A stretch of 64,000 bases of DNA from NCBI RefSeq assembly GCF_001428565.1, contig NZ_LMIA01000010.1, positions 678,800 to 742,799 on the forward strand, given 5' to 3'. Positions 53,192-61,606 of the stretch are shown here, piece by piece. Under the pieces are notes generated by a model. The model was not told the origin of the DNA and searched no databases. It worked only from the letters and a program-made list of their open reading frames with translations. The translations under genes and the position numbers were made by a program. This stretch comes from Nocardioides sp. Root190 (GTDB lineage: Bacteria; Actinomycetota; Actinomycetes; Propionibacteriales; Nocardioidaceae). Each line of letters starts with the position of its first letter. Position 1 is the stretch's first letter.

Positions 53192-54739
53192 GTGCCCCGA
53201 AAGTCCTTGGTCCTGCTCACCGTGTGCCTGGCGGCCGTGACGATCAACCTCAGCACCACGATCACCAACATCGCGCTGCCGACCCTGGCCGAGGAGCTCG
53301 ACGCGGGGACGCGCGACCTGCTGTGGATCGTGGACGGCTACAACCTGGCCTTCGCCGCGCTGGTGCTGGCGATGGGGAGCCTCTCGGATCGCTTCGGTCG
53401 TCGCCCCGCCCTCATCGTGGGGCTGAGCGGGTTCGCGCTCAGCAGCGCGGCCGCCGGCCTGGCCGACACCAGCGACCACCTGGTCGCCATCCGGGTCGCC
53501 ATGGGCGTCTTCGCTGCGGTCATCTTCCCCACGACCCTGTCGATCATCGCCAACGCGTTCACCGAGCGTCGTGAGCGCGCCTCCGCGCTCGGCCTGTGGG
53601 GCGCCTCGGTCGGCGTCGGGGTGGCGCTCGGCCCGGTCGTCGGAGGCTTCCTGCTCGAGCACTACAGCTGGCACAGCGTCTTCCTCGCGCTCGTGCCGAT
53701 CAGCGTGGTCACGATCGCCATGGCCGTGGCCTACGTCCCCGAGTCGCGCGACCCCAGCGTGCCCCGCGTCGACAAGCCGGGCTTCGTGATCTCGGTGGCC
53801 GCCCTCGGCACGCTGACCTGGACGATCATCGAGGCCCCCGAGCACGGCTGGTCCAGCACCGCCACCATCACCGGCTTCGCCCTCGCGGCCGTGCTCGTCG
53901 CCGTCTTCGTGCTGGTCGAGCGTGCCGTGGAGAACCCGATGATCGACGTCACGCTGTTCCTCGACCGGCGCTTCAGCGCCGCCTGCGCGGCCGTCACGAT
54001 CGCCTTCTTCGCGCTGTTCGGCTTCATCTTCCTGATCACGCAGTTCTTCCAGTTCGTCCGCGACTACACCCCGCTGGAGACCGGTGTCCGCTTCCTGCCG
54101 GTGGCCCTGTCGATCGCCGTTGCGTCGATCGTCGGGAGCCAGCTCGCCCCCCGCCTCGGCACCAAGGCCGTGGTCACGCCGGGGCTCGTCATGCTCGGCG
54201 CGGCGTTCCTGTGGGTGGCGAACATCGGTGCCGACGTGTCCTACGCCCAGGTGATCGTGCCGCAGATGATCCTGCTGGGCGGCGGGCTCGGGCTGGTCAG
54301 CACGCCGGCCACCGAGTCGATCATGCAGGTCCTCCCGCCCGCGCGGGCGGGCGTCGGCTCGGCGGTCAACGACGCCACTCGTGAGCTCGGCGGCACCCTC
54401 GGGGTCGCCGTGGTCGGCTCCCTCTTCTCCTCGCAGTACGCCGACGAGCTGATCCGGCTCCTCGACGGGCGTGTGGACGCTCCGACCGCCGACGCAGCGG
54501 CGGAGTCGGTCGGCTTCGCCGACGCCCTCACCGCCCAGGTTCCCGGGCTCGCCGCGTCGGTCGATGCCGCCTTCCTCGACGGCCTCAGCCTCGGCTGCAC
54601 CGTCGTCGGCGTGCTGTGCCTGGTCGGCGCCCTGGGCGCCCTGGTCGCACTGCCGGGCAACCGGTACGACCCGCTCGCCGGGGGCGAGCTCGAGCAGGAC
54701 GGCACCGCCGACGTGACGGGTGCGTCCGCGTCGCACTAG
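53192..54739 (+). CDS. MFS drug exporter, DHA2 (14-TM, EmrB/QacA) type
   Basis: 515 residues from the GTG at 53192 (AAAGGAG ribosome site). Fourteen hydrophobic spans; the loop motif GSLSDRFGRRPALIVGL is motif A, and WIVDGYNLAFAALVLAMG and GLWGASVGVGVALGPVVGG (motif C) are family marks. It exchanges protons for drugs or other hydrophobic compounds. It is divergent from its TetR regulator. Confidence 0.95.
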   Translation: MPRKSLVLLTVCLAAVTINLSTTITNIALPTLAEELDAGTRDLLWIVDGYNLAFAALVLAMGSLSDRFGRRPALIVGLSGFALSSAAAGLADTSDHLVAIRVAMGVFAAVIFPTTLSIIANAFTERRERASALGLWGASVGVGVALGPVVGGFLLEHYSWHSVFLALVPISVVTIAMAVAYVPESRDPSVPRVDKPGFVISVAALGTLTWTIIEAPEHGWSSTATITGFALAAVLVAVFVLVERAVENPMIDVTLFLDRRFSAACAAVTIAFFALFGFIFLITQFFQFVRDYTPLETGVRFLPVALSIAVASIVGSQLAPRLGTKAVVTPGLVMLGAAFLWVANIGADVSYAQVIVPQMILLGGGLGLVSTPATESIMQVLPPARAGVGSAVNDATRELGGTLGVAVVGSLFSSQYADELIRLLDGRVDAPTADAAAESVGFADALTAQVPGLAASVDAAFLDGLSLGCTVVGVLCLVGALGALVALPGNRYDPLAGGELEQDGTADVTGASASH

Positions 54740-54784
54740 GGGACCGCGCCGTCTGCCGGTCTGCCCGTGGGGTAGCGCTCGGGA

Positions 54785-54940
54785 ATGGACCTGTTCGGAC
54801 TGGTCGTGACCGTGCTCGTGATGCTGGGCATCGTGGTGGCGATCCTGCTCTTCGAGCGGCGTCGGGCGCAGGAGATCGAGCGCGACCTCCGCCAGCCGGA
54901 CCCCCAGCGGCCCCCTCGCTCGGACCCGCCGGAAGAGTGA
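54785..54940 (+). CDS. Small single-span membrane protein
   Basis: 51 residues: MDLFGLVVTVLVMLG... is one hydrophobic span, followed by a basic helix (FERRRAQEIERDLRQ) and a Pro-rich acidic tail. Codons have the high third-position GC of real genes here. It starts 46 bp after the MFS stop and may be co-transcribed. No family recognised. Moderate support. Confidence 0.55.
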   Translation: MDLFGLVVTVLVMLGIVVAILLFERRRAQEIERDLRQPDPQRPPRSDPPEE

Positions 54941-54947
54941 CAGCGCG

Positions 54948-55172
54948 ATGACCGCCACCCTGACGTTCGTCCACACCGCCACGACGGTGCTGCGGGACGT
55001 CCGGGAGGAGGACGGTCGGCTCTCCCCCGAGCCTTCGGTGGTGCCGCTGCCGAACTGCCACACCTGTCGGATCCGCTGGGCGCACCTCCGGAATGCAGCG
55101 ACCCGGGTGCGGGTACCTCGGGAGCCAAGGTGGAACCACGGTGGACGGCGACGTCGACCACCATCGTCCTAG
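54948..55172 (+). CDS. Possible 74-residue protein
   Basis: ATG at 54948, 8 bp after the previous stop. The first 45 codons show typical third-position GC and include CHTC, but the end is Arg/Pro-rich with poor codon use. There is no clear family. It may be only a chance frame. Confidence 0.3.
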   Translation: MTATLTFVHTATTVLRDVREEDGRLSPEPSVVPLPNCHTCRIRWAHLRNAATRVRVPREPRWNHGGRRRRPPSS

Positions 55173-55180
55173 GGGGGACC

Positions 55181-55294
55181 ATGACCACGCACTCTCACGA
55201 ACGAGAACACGCCGAGGCGCCGGAGCTGTCGGGCATGTTGTTGCTGATCGCCATCCTGGTGCTCGCCGGCGTTCTGGTGTGGGCCTGCACCTGA
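55181..55294 (+). CDS. Small His-rich single-span membrane protein
   Basis: 37 residues. The N-terminus HSHEREH is followed by GMLLLIAILVLAGVLVW, one membrane span, and a short tail ending in Cys-Thr. GGGGGG lies before the ATG as a ribosome site. Such tiny membrane proteins are often subunits or modulators of other membrane complexes. No family recognised. Confidence 0.5.
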   Translation: MTTHSHEREHAEAPELSGMLLLIAILVLAGVLVWACT

Positions 55295-55514
55295 ACCGTC
55301 TGCTTGCACGGGTCTGCATGAATCCCGTGGTGGAGGTAGGTCCGGTGCTGGCGGTCGAGCGCAAAGGCCCGGCCGACCTCGGGGCGTCGATCCGCGACGG
55401 GCGCCTGTTCGACCAGGCGGCGCGACGCTGGATCATGCTCGGAGCCGGGACGGGAGGTCGAGACCGACTCCTTCGACCGCCACGTGGTCGGGCGAGGGCC
55501 GAGCGCCCCCGCGG
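55295..55514. other. Region without a supported gene
   Basis: 220 bp between the tiny membrane protein and the MaoC gene on the other strand. A 68-codon frame (55318-55524, plus) exists but overlaps the end of the MaoC gene, has no ribosome site and ends in Arg/Pro-rich low-information sequence. I see no clear terminator hairpin. Confidence 0.5.
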
Positions 55515-55967
55515 TCACGCGTAGGCAAGGAAGAGGCACTCCGCGACCATCGCCGGACGCTCCGTGCCCTCGACCTCCACGCGCAGCGCCACGCGGTACT
55601 CGACCCCGCCGTCGGGCTTCCACCTGCCGTCCACCACCCGGGCCGCCAGCCTGATGGAGGAGCCGACGAGCACCGGCGCGGTGAACCTCAGCCGCTCGAT
55701 CCCGTAATTGACCCCACGGGACAGGTCGGTGACCTCGAGCAGCCCGGCGAACAGTTCCGGGACCAGCGACAGGGTGAGGTACCCGTGGGCCAGGGTGGCG
55801 CCGAAGGGGCCGCGGGCCGCGCGCTCCGGGTCGACGTGGATCCACTGGTGATCGCCCGTCGCGTCGGCGAACAGGTCGACGCGCTCCTGGGTGACGCGCA
55901 GCCAGTCGCTGGTGCCGAGGTCGAGGTCGACGGCGTCGACCAGCCCCGCGACGGTGGTGGTGGGCAT
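55515..55967 (-). CDS. MaoC-like (R)-enoyl-CoA hydratase
   Basis: 150 residues from the ATG at 55967 (GGAGCAGGG ribosome site). The hot-dog hydratase motif FADATGDHQWIHVDPERA gives the catalytic Asp and His, and GPFGATLAHGYLTLSLVP is the next conserved block. It hydrates 2-enoyl-CoA to the 3R alcohol. It is the last gene of the cluster, 24 bp after the reductase, and supports a CoA-thioester route. Confidence 0.93.
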   Translation of the reverse strand: MPTTTVAGLVDAVDLDLGTSDWLRVTQERVDLFADATGDHQWIHVDPERAARGPFGATLAHGYLTLSLVPELFAGLLEVTDLSRGVNYGIERLRFTAPVLVGSSIRLAARVVDGRWKPDGGVEYRVALRVEVEGTERPAMVAECLFLAYA

Positions 55968-55991
55968 CCCTGCTCCTCCTCGGTCGACCAG

Positions 55992-57026
55992 TCAGGCGGG
56001 TGCGGCCCCGTCACCGACGTGGATGAGCGTCTTGCCGCTCGTGCCGCCGGTGAGCATCGACTCGAAGGCCGGCCAGCAGTCCTCGATCCCCCCGCCGAAG
56101 ACGGTCTGCTCCTGGCGGACGGTGCCGTCGCGGAGCCACTGCCCCATCTGGCTGAGGAACTCCTCGGTCGCGTCGGCGTGGTCGCCGACGATGAAGCCCT
56201 CGAGGCGCACCCGCTGCCAAATCGCGCGGATCAGGTTCCGCGGCCCCGGGACGGGCGCGGTGGCGTCGTACGTCGAAATCGCGCCACAGAGGACGATCCG
56301 CCCGCGCTCGCGCATCACGCGCAGCGCGCACTCGAGCTGCTCGCCGGCGACGTTGTCGAAGTAGACGTCGACGCCATCGGACCCGACCCGTTCGAGCGCT
56401 GCAGCGAGCGACGCGCGGACCGGACCGTCGCGGTAGGAGAAGGCCGCGTCGAAACCGAGCTCCTGCTCGAGGTGCGTCGCCTTCGCCGCCGAGCCCACGC
56501 TGCCGATCACGCGACAGCCCAGGGCCCGCGCGACCTGACCGACCACGGAGCCGACGGCGCCCCCAGCCGCGGAGACGAAGACCGTCTCCCCCGGCTGGAG
56601 GGCCCCGATGCGCAGGAGGCCGACGTACGCCGTGAGGCCGGTCTGGCCGAGGACGCCGAGAAAGGCCTCCGGGGGCAGCCCACCGACGTCGAGCACGTCA
56701 ACGTCGGCGGCCGGCAGGCACGCCAGGTCGCGCCAGCCGAGGCCGTGGCGCACCCAGGTGCCGACCGGGACGTCCGCCGCCCGCGACTCCACGACCCGGC
56801 CGACGGCAGGCCCCTCCATCGGCTCGTCGAGGGCGTAGGGGTCGACGTAGGTGACCCGGTCGCCCATCCGGCCCTGCATGTAGGGCTCGACGGAGACGTA
56901 CTCGTTGCGCACGAGCACCTCGCCCTCGCCCGGCGGCGGGAGCACCGCGTCGACGAGCTCCACGTCCTCCGGGCGCGGCGCCCCGTCAGCGCGGCGCCGC
57001 AGCACCCACTGGCGGCTGGACGTCAC
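55992..57026 (-). CDS. MDR-family NADP-dependent reductase (LTB4 dehydrogenase / CurA-like)
   Basis: 344 residues starting with GTG at 57026, 1 bp after the amidohydrolase stop. EPYMQGRM in the GroES domain and VSAAGGAVGSVVGQVARALG for NADP match alkenal/one double-bond reductases; there are no zinc-binding cysteines. It would reduce an enone double bond. It fits a pathway that forms an unsaturated intermediate. Confidence 0.93.
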   Translation of the reverse strand: MTSSRQWVLRRRADGAPRPEDVELVDAVLPPPGEGEVLVRNEYVSVEPYMQGRMGDRVTYVDPYALDEPMEGPAVGRVVESRAADVPVGTWVRHGLGWRDLACLPAADVDVLDVGGLPPEAFLGVLGQTGLTAYVGLLRIGALQPGETVFVSAAGGAVGSVVGQVARALGCRVIGSVGSAAKATHLEQELGFDAAFSYRDGPVRASLAAALERVGSDGVDVYFDNVAGEQLECALRVMRERGRIVLCGAISTYDATAPVPGPRNLIRAIWQRVRLEGFIVGDHADATEEFLSQMGQWLRDGTVRQEQTVFGGGIEDCWPAFESMLTGGTSGKTLIHVGDGAAPA

Positions 57027-57027
57027 C

Positions 57028-58203
57028 TCAGAGCCCGTAGATGCGCGCGGCGTTGCCGTGCAGGATCTTCTCCATGTCCGCGTCGGGGACGTCGGCGAAG
57101 GTCAGCTCGAGGTACTCCCGCGGGGTGGTGGCGATGCTGGCGGGGCCGGGCGACATCGACGTCGGGTGCGGGAAGTCGGTCTCGTAGAGGAAGTTGTCGG
57201 CGCCGAGCTGCTCGATCGCGGAGATCGCCGTGGCCTGCTCGAACCAGAAGCAGCCGTAGATCTGGCGCTTGAAGTACTCGCTGGGCAGCAGGTCGTACTC
57301 CGGGTGCTCCTTCGGGACACCGCAGTTGAGCCACTGCCAATCCAGCGCCGAGAGGGCGAAGGGGATCCAGCCGATCCCGCTCTCGACCGAGACGAAGTTG
57401 AGCTTGGGGAAGCGGTGGCAGACGCCGCCGGTGATCAGCTTGGTGATCGTGCCGGCGTTGCCCAGGAAGAAGCCGACACCGAGCGCGGAGTAGTTGGCGT
57501 GCGGGCCGTTGGCCGGGTTGCCGATCGTGGTGATGTCGGCGATGTTGCCCGAGGCGATGTGGAAGTTGACCGGGACGCCGGCCTCCTGGATCGCGGCCCA
57601 GAGCCGGTCCCAGTAGCGGTCGGTGAGGTCGGGCTGACCCCAGGCGTCGGGGACGCCGGAGAAGATCACGCCGCGGTGGCCGTTGTCGACGGCGCGGTGC
57701 AGCTCCTTGATGGACAGCTCGACGTCCCAGAACGGCAGCGCCGCGATGGGGACGAAGCGTCCGGGCGCGGTCTGGCAGTACTCGCTCAGGAAGTCGTTGT
57801 AGGCCTCGACGCAGGCGAGCATCAGCTCCGGTTCGTCGACGTCGGTGAAGTTGCCGCCGCCGAACCCGGCGACGTTGGGGTAGAGCACCTGGGCGTGGAT
57901 CCCGAGCTCGTCCATCCGCTGCACCCGCGCCAGCGGGTCCCAGGTGGCGCGGTCGGCGTCGTTCAACGACGGCGGGTGCATCGGCGGGTACTGGTGCCAG
58001 CCGGCCATCGCGGCGGCGGCCACGGGCAGCACCAGCTTGTCGGCGACGAACCAGGCCGGGTCGCCGTTCGCGTCGGCACGGACGTGGGGCACCCGGTCGC
58101 CCCAGCGCTTGGTGGAGACCCGCGACGTCCACAGGTCCGGCGGCTCGACCACGTGGGTGTCGGTGTCGATGATCTTGATCTCGTCCAGCAGGGACGCGCG
58201 CAT
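57028..58203 (-). CDS. Amidohydrolase (ACMSD-like, amidohydrolase 2 family)
   Basis: 391 residues from the ATG at 58203. The N-terminus IIDTDTHVVEPPDLW and C-terminal NFLYETDFPHPTS are the metal-site motifs of this TIM-barrel family, whose members hydrolyse C-N or C-C bonds or decarboxylate (for example aminocarboxymuconate semialdehyde). Members in steroid and terpenoid clusters act on ring-cleavage products; the substrate here is unknown. It lies 45 bp after the degenerate kinase-fold gene. Confidence 0.92.
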   Translation of the reverse strand: MRASLLDEIKIIDTDTHVVEPPDLWTSRVSTKRWGDRVPHVRADANGDPAWFVADKLVLPVAAAAMAGWHQYPPMHPPSLNDADRATWDPLARVQRMDELGIHAQVLYPNVAGFGGGNFTDVDEPELMLACVEAYNDFLSEYCQTAPGRFVPIAALPFWDVELSIKELHRAVDNGHRGVIFSGVPDAWGQPDLTDRYWDRLWAAIQEAGVPVNFHIASGNIADITTIGNPANGPHANYSALGVGFFLGNAGTITKLITGGVCHRFPKLNFVSVESGIGWIPFALSALDWQWLNCGVPKEHPEYDLLPSEYFKRQIYGCFWFEQATAISAIEQLGADNFLYETDFPHPTSMSPGPASIATTPREYLELTFADVPDADMEKILHGNAARIYGL

Positions 58204-58248
58204 GGTGCTCCTCTTGGGGTTTCTCGGTGAGGTGGTTCGGGTGTCAGG

Positions 58249-58968
58249 TCAGGTCAGGTCAGTGGGTGCCACGGCATCGCCGGTGGCGGCGTCGTACATC
58301 GCGGCCAGCTCGTGGCCGGGCGGGAGCCCGAGCGCCTCGCCGGGCCAGCTCGCGACGAGGCTGCGGACGTCGTCGGCCGCAGGCCCGGAGGCACGGACGT
58401 GGTCCCAGCCGAGGACGCCGGTGACGCGGTCGGGTGTCCCACCCTCGGCGTCCGCGTCGAACTGGCAGCGGGCCAGCGAGAAGGAGCCGTGGACGGGTCC
58501 GCCCTCGAGGGCGTGGAGCTCGGCCAGCGCCTCGACGACCGCGGCGGCGATGCGACGTCCGACCTCGGGCTCGCGGACGAAGGCGTTGGGCAGGCGGTCG
58601 GTGATGACGAAGCCGGGCTGGTACTGCAGGACCTCGAACGCGGCGCCCGCCACGGACGGGTCCTCGCACAACAGCAACGGCATCGGGGCGCGGTCGTATC
58701 CGCGGGCGATGCCGGCCAGGGCCACGTGGGCGTCGGCGCGCCCCGGCGCAGGCTGCGCGAAGGTGCGCACCACCAGGAGGGTGGCGCCGAACCGCAGGCG
58801 GTAGGCGTCACGCGGACCGCCACGCACGAAGCGCTCGACGCTCAGGTCGCCGCGCAGGCCCGGGAGCTGCCCGCGCAGGTGCGCCTCCAGGCCGGCCCAG
58901 TCGACCGGTCCGCCATCGACCGGACCCAGCTCGGGGGCGTCCGGCACCCACTCGGCCGGGGCGCTCAT
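58249..58968 (-). CDS. Degenerate aminoglycoside-phosphotransferase-fold protein (predicted pseudokinase)
   Basis: 239 residues, short for the APH/ACAD10-like family (about 340). The N-terminal lobe (FVRGGPRDAYRLRFGATLLVVRTF) and C-terminal lobe resemble these kinases, but the catalytic loop HGDxxxxN is HGSFSLARCQ and the metal motif DWE is GWDH, so the base Asp, Asn and metal Asp are missing or displaced. It probably does not transfer phosphate. It overlaps the CoA-transferase by 4 bp (ATGA), so it is co-expressed and may be a binding or regulatory subunit. Confidence 0.75.
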   Translation of the reverse strand: MSAPAEWVPDAPELGPVDGGPVDWAGLEAHLRGQLPGLRGDLSVERFVRGGPRDAYRLRFGATLLVVRTFAQPAPGRADAHVALAGIARGYDRAPMPLLLCEDPSVAGAAFEVLQYQPGFVITDRLPNAFVREPEVGRRIAAAVVEALAELHALEGGPVHGSFSLARCQFDADAEGGTPDRVTGVLGWDHVRASGPAADDVRSLVASWPGEALGLPPGHELAAMYDAATGDAVAPTDLT

Positions 58969-60149
58969 CGGGCCACCGCGTCGGCGAGGACCTCGGCCGT
59001 GTGCTCGCCGAGCCGGGGTGGCGGGCCGGGCACGGCGGTGAACGCCGAGGTCCGATAGGGCACGCCGGGGAGGGTGGCAGGGGTGTCGTCGACCTCGACC
59101 TCCACGAAGAACCCGCGCTCACGCAGGTGCTCGTCCTCGGGAAGGTCCTCCAGGCCGCGCAGCGGCCCGATCGGCAACCCCCGTCGCTGGCCCTCGTGAT
59201 AGGCCGTCTCGGAGTCCATGAGCAGGAAGAAGACCTCGACGAGGCCCTGCACGTGGGAGAAGTTCTGCTGCCGATAGGCCACGTCGTCGTACGCCGGTTC
59301 GGTCAGGTCGGCCGCGAGCTCGTGGTCGGTCATCCAGTCGACCAGCGTCCGCCAGGCGCGCGGCTCGGACAGGATCAGGGCGAAGTAGACATAGACCCCA
59401 TCGGCGCACCGGAACGTCGCCGACTGGGTCGGGACAGGCTGGGCATGGCGGTTGGTCTGCCGCTTCACGATCGCCCGCGGGTAGAACCAGTAGGGGTTGG
59501 CGAGCTCGCCGCTCACCGCGTTCGCCTCGTGCATGGAGACGTCGACGAGCTGCCCGCGGCCGGTGGCCTGGCGCTCGACGAGGGCGAGGAGCAGGCCGAT
59601 GTGGGCGAAGCTCGCCGCCATCTCGTAGGTCTGGTTGCCCCCTGGCAGCACCGGCGGGATCGAGTGGTCGTCGTACCCACAGCTGTTGAGGGTGCCGCCG
59701 AGCGCGAGGCCCACCAGCTCAGAGGTACGACGGTCGGCCCACGGTCCGGTCAGCCCGTAGGGCGTCACCGACAGCACCACCAGCGCGGGGTTCTCCTCGC
59801 GCAGCTGGTCGTGGGACCAGTCCTCGGTGGCGAGCTCGCGCGGGACGGCGGTGGTGAGGAGGACGTCAGCGGTCCGGGCCAGCTCGGTCACCGTGGCGGC
59901 GCGCTGCGACGGCTCGACGACGATGCTCTGCTTGCCGGTGTTGTAGGTCCAGAAGGCCAGGCTGGCGTCCGGGTCTCCCTCGCGCCCCTGCACGAACGGT
60001 CCGGTACGGCGGCTGGTGACGCCCTCCGGCGGCTCGAGCTTGAGCACCGTTGCGCCGAGGTCGGCCAGGAGCTTCCCGACCCGCTCCCCGGCCGGGTCGT
60101 CGGCCAGCTCGACGACGGTGATGCCGGCGTACGGCAGCTGCTCGTCCAT
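58965..60149 (-). CDS. CaiB/BaiF family III CoA-transferase, possible non-catalytic subunit
   Basis: 394 residues. ITVVELADDPAGERVGKLLADLGATVLKLEPPEG and GRGQLVDVSMHEA are family-III marks. The catalytic Asp expected in the GDxxAG-like segment is not found; that region reads GGNQTYEMAASF. It overlaps the next CoA-transferase by 1 bp (TGATG), so the two may form a heterodimer, as in other two-gene family-III transferases. It would activate a carboxylic acid by CoA transfer. Confidence 0.9.
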   Translation of the reverse strand: MDEQLPYAGITVVELADDPAGERVGKLLADLGATVLKLEPPEGVTSRRTGPFVQGREGDPDASLAFWTYNTGKQSIVVEPSQRAATVTELARTADVLLTTAVPRELATEDWSHDQLREENPALVVLSVTPYGLTGPWADRRTSELVGLALGGTLNSCGYDDHSIPPVLPGGNQTYEMAASFAHIGLLLALVERQATGRGQLVDVSMHEANAVSGELANPYWFYPRAIVKRQTNRHAQPVPTQSATFRCADGVYVYFALILSEPRAWRTLVDWMTDHELAADLTEPAYDDVAYRQQNFSHVQGLVEVFFLLMDSETAYHEGQRRGLPIGPLRGLEDLPEDEHLRERGFFVEVEVDDTPATLPGVPYRTSAFTAVPGPPPRLGEHTAEVLADAVAR

Positions 60150-61456
60150 CAGATCGCTCCCTCTGCCTCGAGCTCCGCGAGCTCGGTTTCGGAGAGGCCG
60201 AGCACCTCGCCGAACACGTAGTGGTTGTCCTCACCGAGCAGCGGCGCCGACCGCCAGTTCTCCTGCACGGTCTCGGAGAAGCTGATCGGCGTGCCCTCGA
60301 AGCGGGCGGGGCCGATGACCGGGTGGTCCAGGTCGAAGAAGGTGCCGCGGGCGGCGATCTGCGGATCGACCTCGTCGAGGTCGCGCGGGTCCTGCACCGC
60401 ACCCGCCGTCACGCTCGCGGCCTGGAGCAGCTCGGTGATCGCGTGTTTGCCCAGGCCCGAGGTCCAGCCCGACATCAGCTTGTCGAGGTCGTCCTCGTGC
60501 TCGCGTCGGCTCGTCCCGGTGGCGAAGCGCTGCTCGTCCGCCCACGCGGGCCGGCCCATGGCGGCGACCAGGCGCTGCCACTCGGCGTCGTCGGCGACGG
60601 TGATCGCGACCCACTGGTCCTCGCCGGCCGTCGGGTAGACCCCGTGGGGGGCGACGTCCTCGTGCGCGCTCCGGTTGCCGCGGGGGAAACCGGGACGACG
60701 GCTGGGCCGCTGGTTCACCAGGGTGTCGAGCAGGTCCGGGCCCAGCAGGCTGATCCCGATCTCCACGGCGGAGGCGTCGACCTCCATGCCCTGACCGGTG
60801 CGCTGGCGGTGGAAGATCGCCATCAGCAGGGCCGCGGAGTTGTAGTAGGCCGCCTGGTTGTCCATGTAGGACAGTCCCCAGCCCGAGGGCTCGCGGTCCG
60901 GCAGGCCGCTGATGAACGACATCCCGGACACCGCCTGGATCACCGGTCCGTAGCTGCGGTACTCGTGGTGCGGACCGCTGTGGCCGTAGCCGCTCATCCG
61001 CGCGAAGATCACGTCCTCGCGCAGCTCGCGCAGCCGGTCGTAGGTCAGGCCCCACCGCTCCATGACCCCTGGCGCGAAGTTCTCGGTGACCACGCTGCTC
61101 GACGAGATCAGCCGCTCAGCCAGTGCACGGCCGGAGTCGGACTTCATGTTGATCGTGACGCCGAGCTTGTTGCGGCAGTAGTTGTTGAACAACCCGCCCT
61201 TGTCAGGGTCGGGGTTCGCGTCCTCGTCGCCGTACGAGCGCAGGTCGCCCTTGTAGATCGGGAGCCGGCGGGGCGTGTCGAGACGGTTGCGGTCCTCGAT
61301 CTTGATGACCTGCGCGCCGAAGTCGGCCAGGAGCCGGGTGGCGACCGAGCCGACGCCCATCCAGCAGAAGTCGGCGACACGGATGTGTGACAGCGGCCCC
61401 TGCCGCTGGCCGGGAGTACGGCCCGGCTGGGCCTGCTCGGCCTGCTGCGTGGTCAT
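60149..61456 (-). CDS. CaiB/BaiF family III CoA-transferase
   Basis: 435 residues from the ATG at 61456 (GGAG ribosome site). IRVADFCWMGVGSVATRLLADFGAQVIKIE and, later, the catalytic Asp in SYMDNQAAYYNS followed by HRQRTGQG fit the family. It is the first gene after a 150-bp promoter region and overlaps the second CoA-transferase, suggesting that both transfer CoA to the pathway's starting acid. The substrate is unknown. Confidence 0.93.
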   Translation of the reverse strand: MTTQQAEQAQPGRTPGQRQGPLSHIRVADFCWMGVGSVATRLLADFGAQVIKIEDRNRLDTPRRLPIYKGDLRSYGDEDANPDPDKGGLFNNYCRNKLGVTINMKSDSGRALAERLISSSSVVTENFAPGVMERWGLTYDRLRELREDVIFARMSGYGHSGPHHEYRSYGPVIQAVSGMSFISGLPDREPSGWGLSYMDNQAAYYNSAALLMAIFHRQRTGQGMEVDASAVEIGISLLGPDLLDTLVNQRPSRRPGFPRGNRSAHEDVAPHGVYPTAGEDQWVAITVADDAEWQRLVAAMGRPAWADEQRFATGTSRREHEDDLDKLMSGWTSGLGKHAITELLQAASVTAGAVQDPRDLDEVDPQIAARGTFFDLDHPVIGPARFEGTPISFSETVQENWRSAPLLGEDNHYVFGEVLGLSETELAELEAEGAI

Positions 61457-61606
61457 CTCGCTCCGATCTGGTGCCCTTCGGCGCCGCGGTACGTCGTGGT
61501 GCTGGGTGACGTGCACCACTCTATTCCTCATGATCAATTACCTCAAGTGTGAGCGCAAGAAACCTCATCCGGACCGGTGTCGGGTGGTCCGGTGGGGCTC
61601 AGGCGG
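61457..61606 (-). promoter_or_regulatory. Promoter region of the CoA-transferase operon
   Basis: 150 bp between the GntR gene and the first CoA-transferase. It holds an AT-rich island (about 61520-61560) with the palindromes TGATCA (61531-61536) and GTGCAC (61511-61516), the obvious place for the GntR regulator to bind. I could not fix a -10/-35 pair. Confidence 0.4.

Noticed and set aside
55318-55524. 68-codon plus-strand frame
   Set aside because: Overlaps the end of the MaoC gene, has no ribosome site, and ends in Arg/Pro-rich filler.
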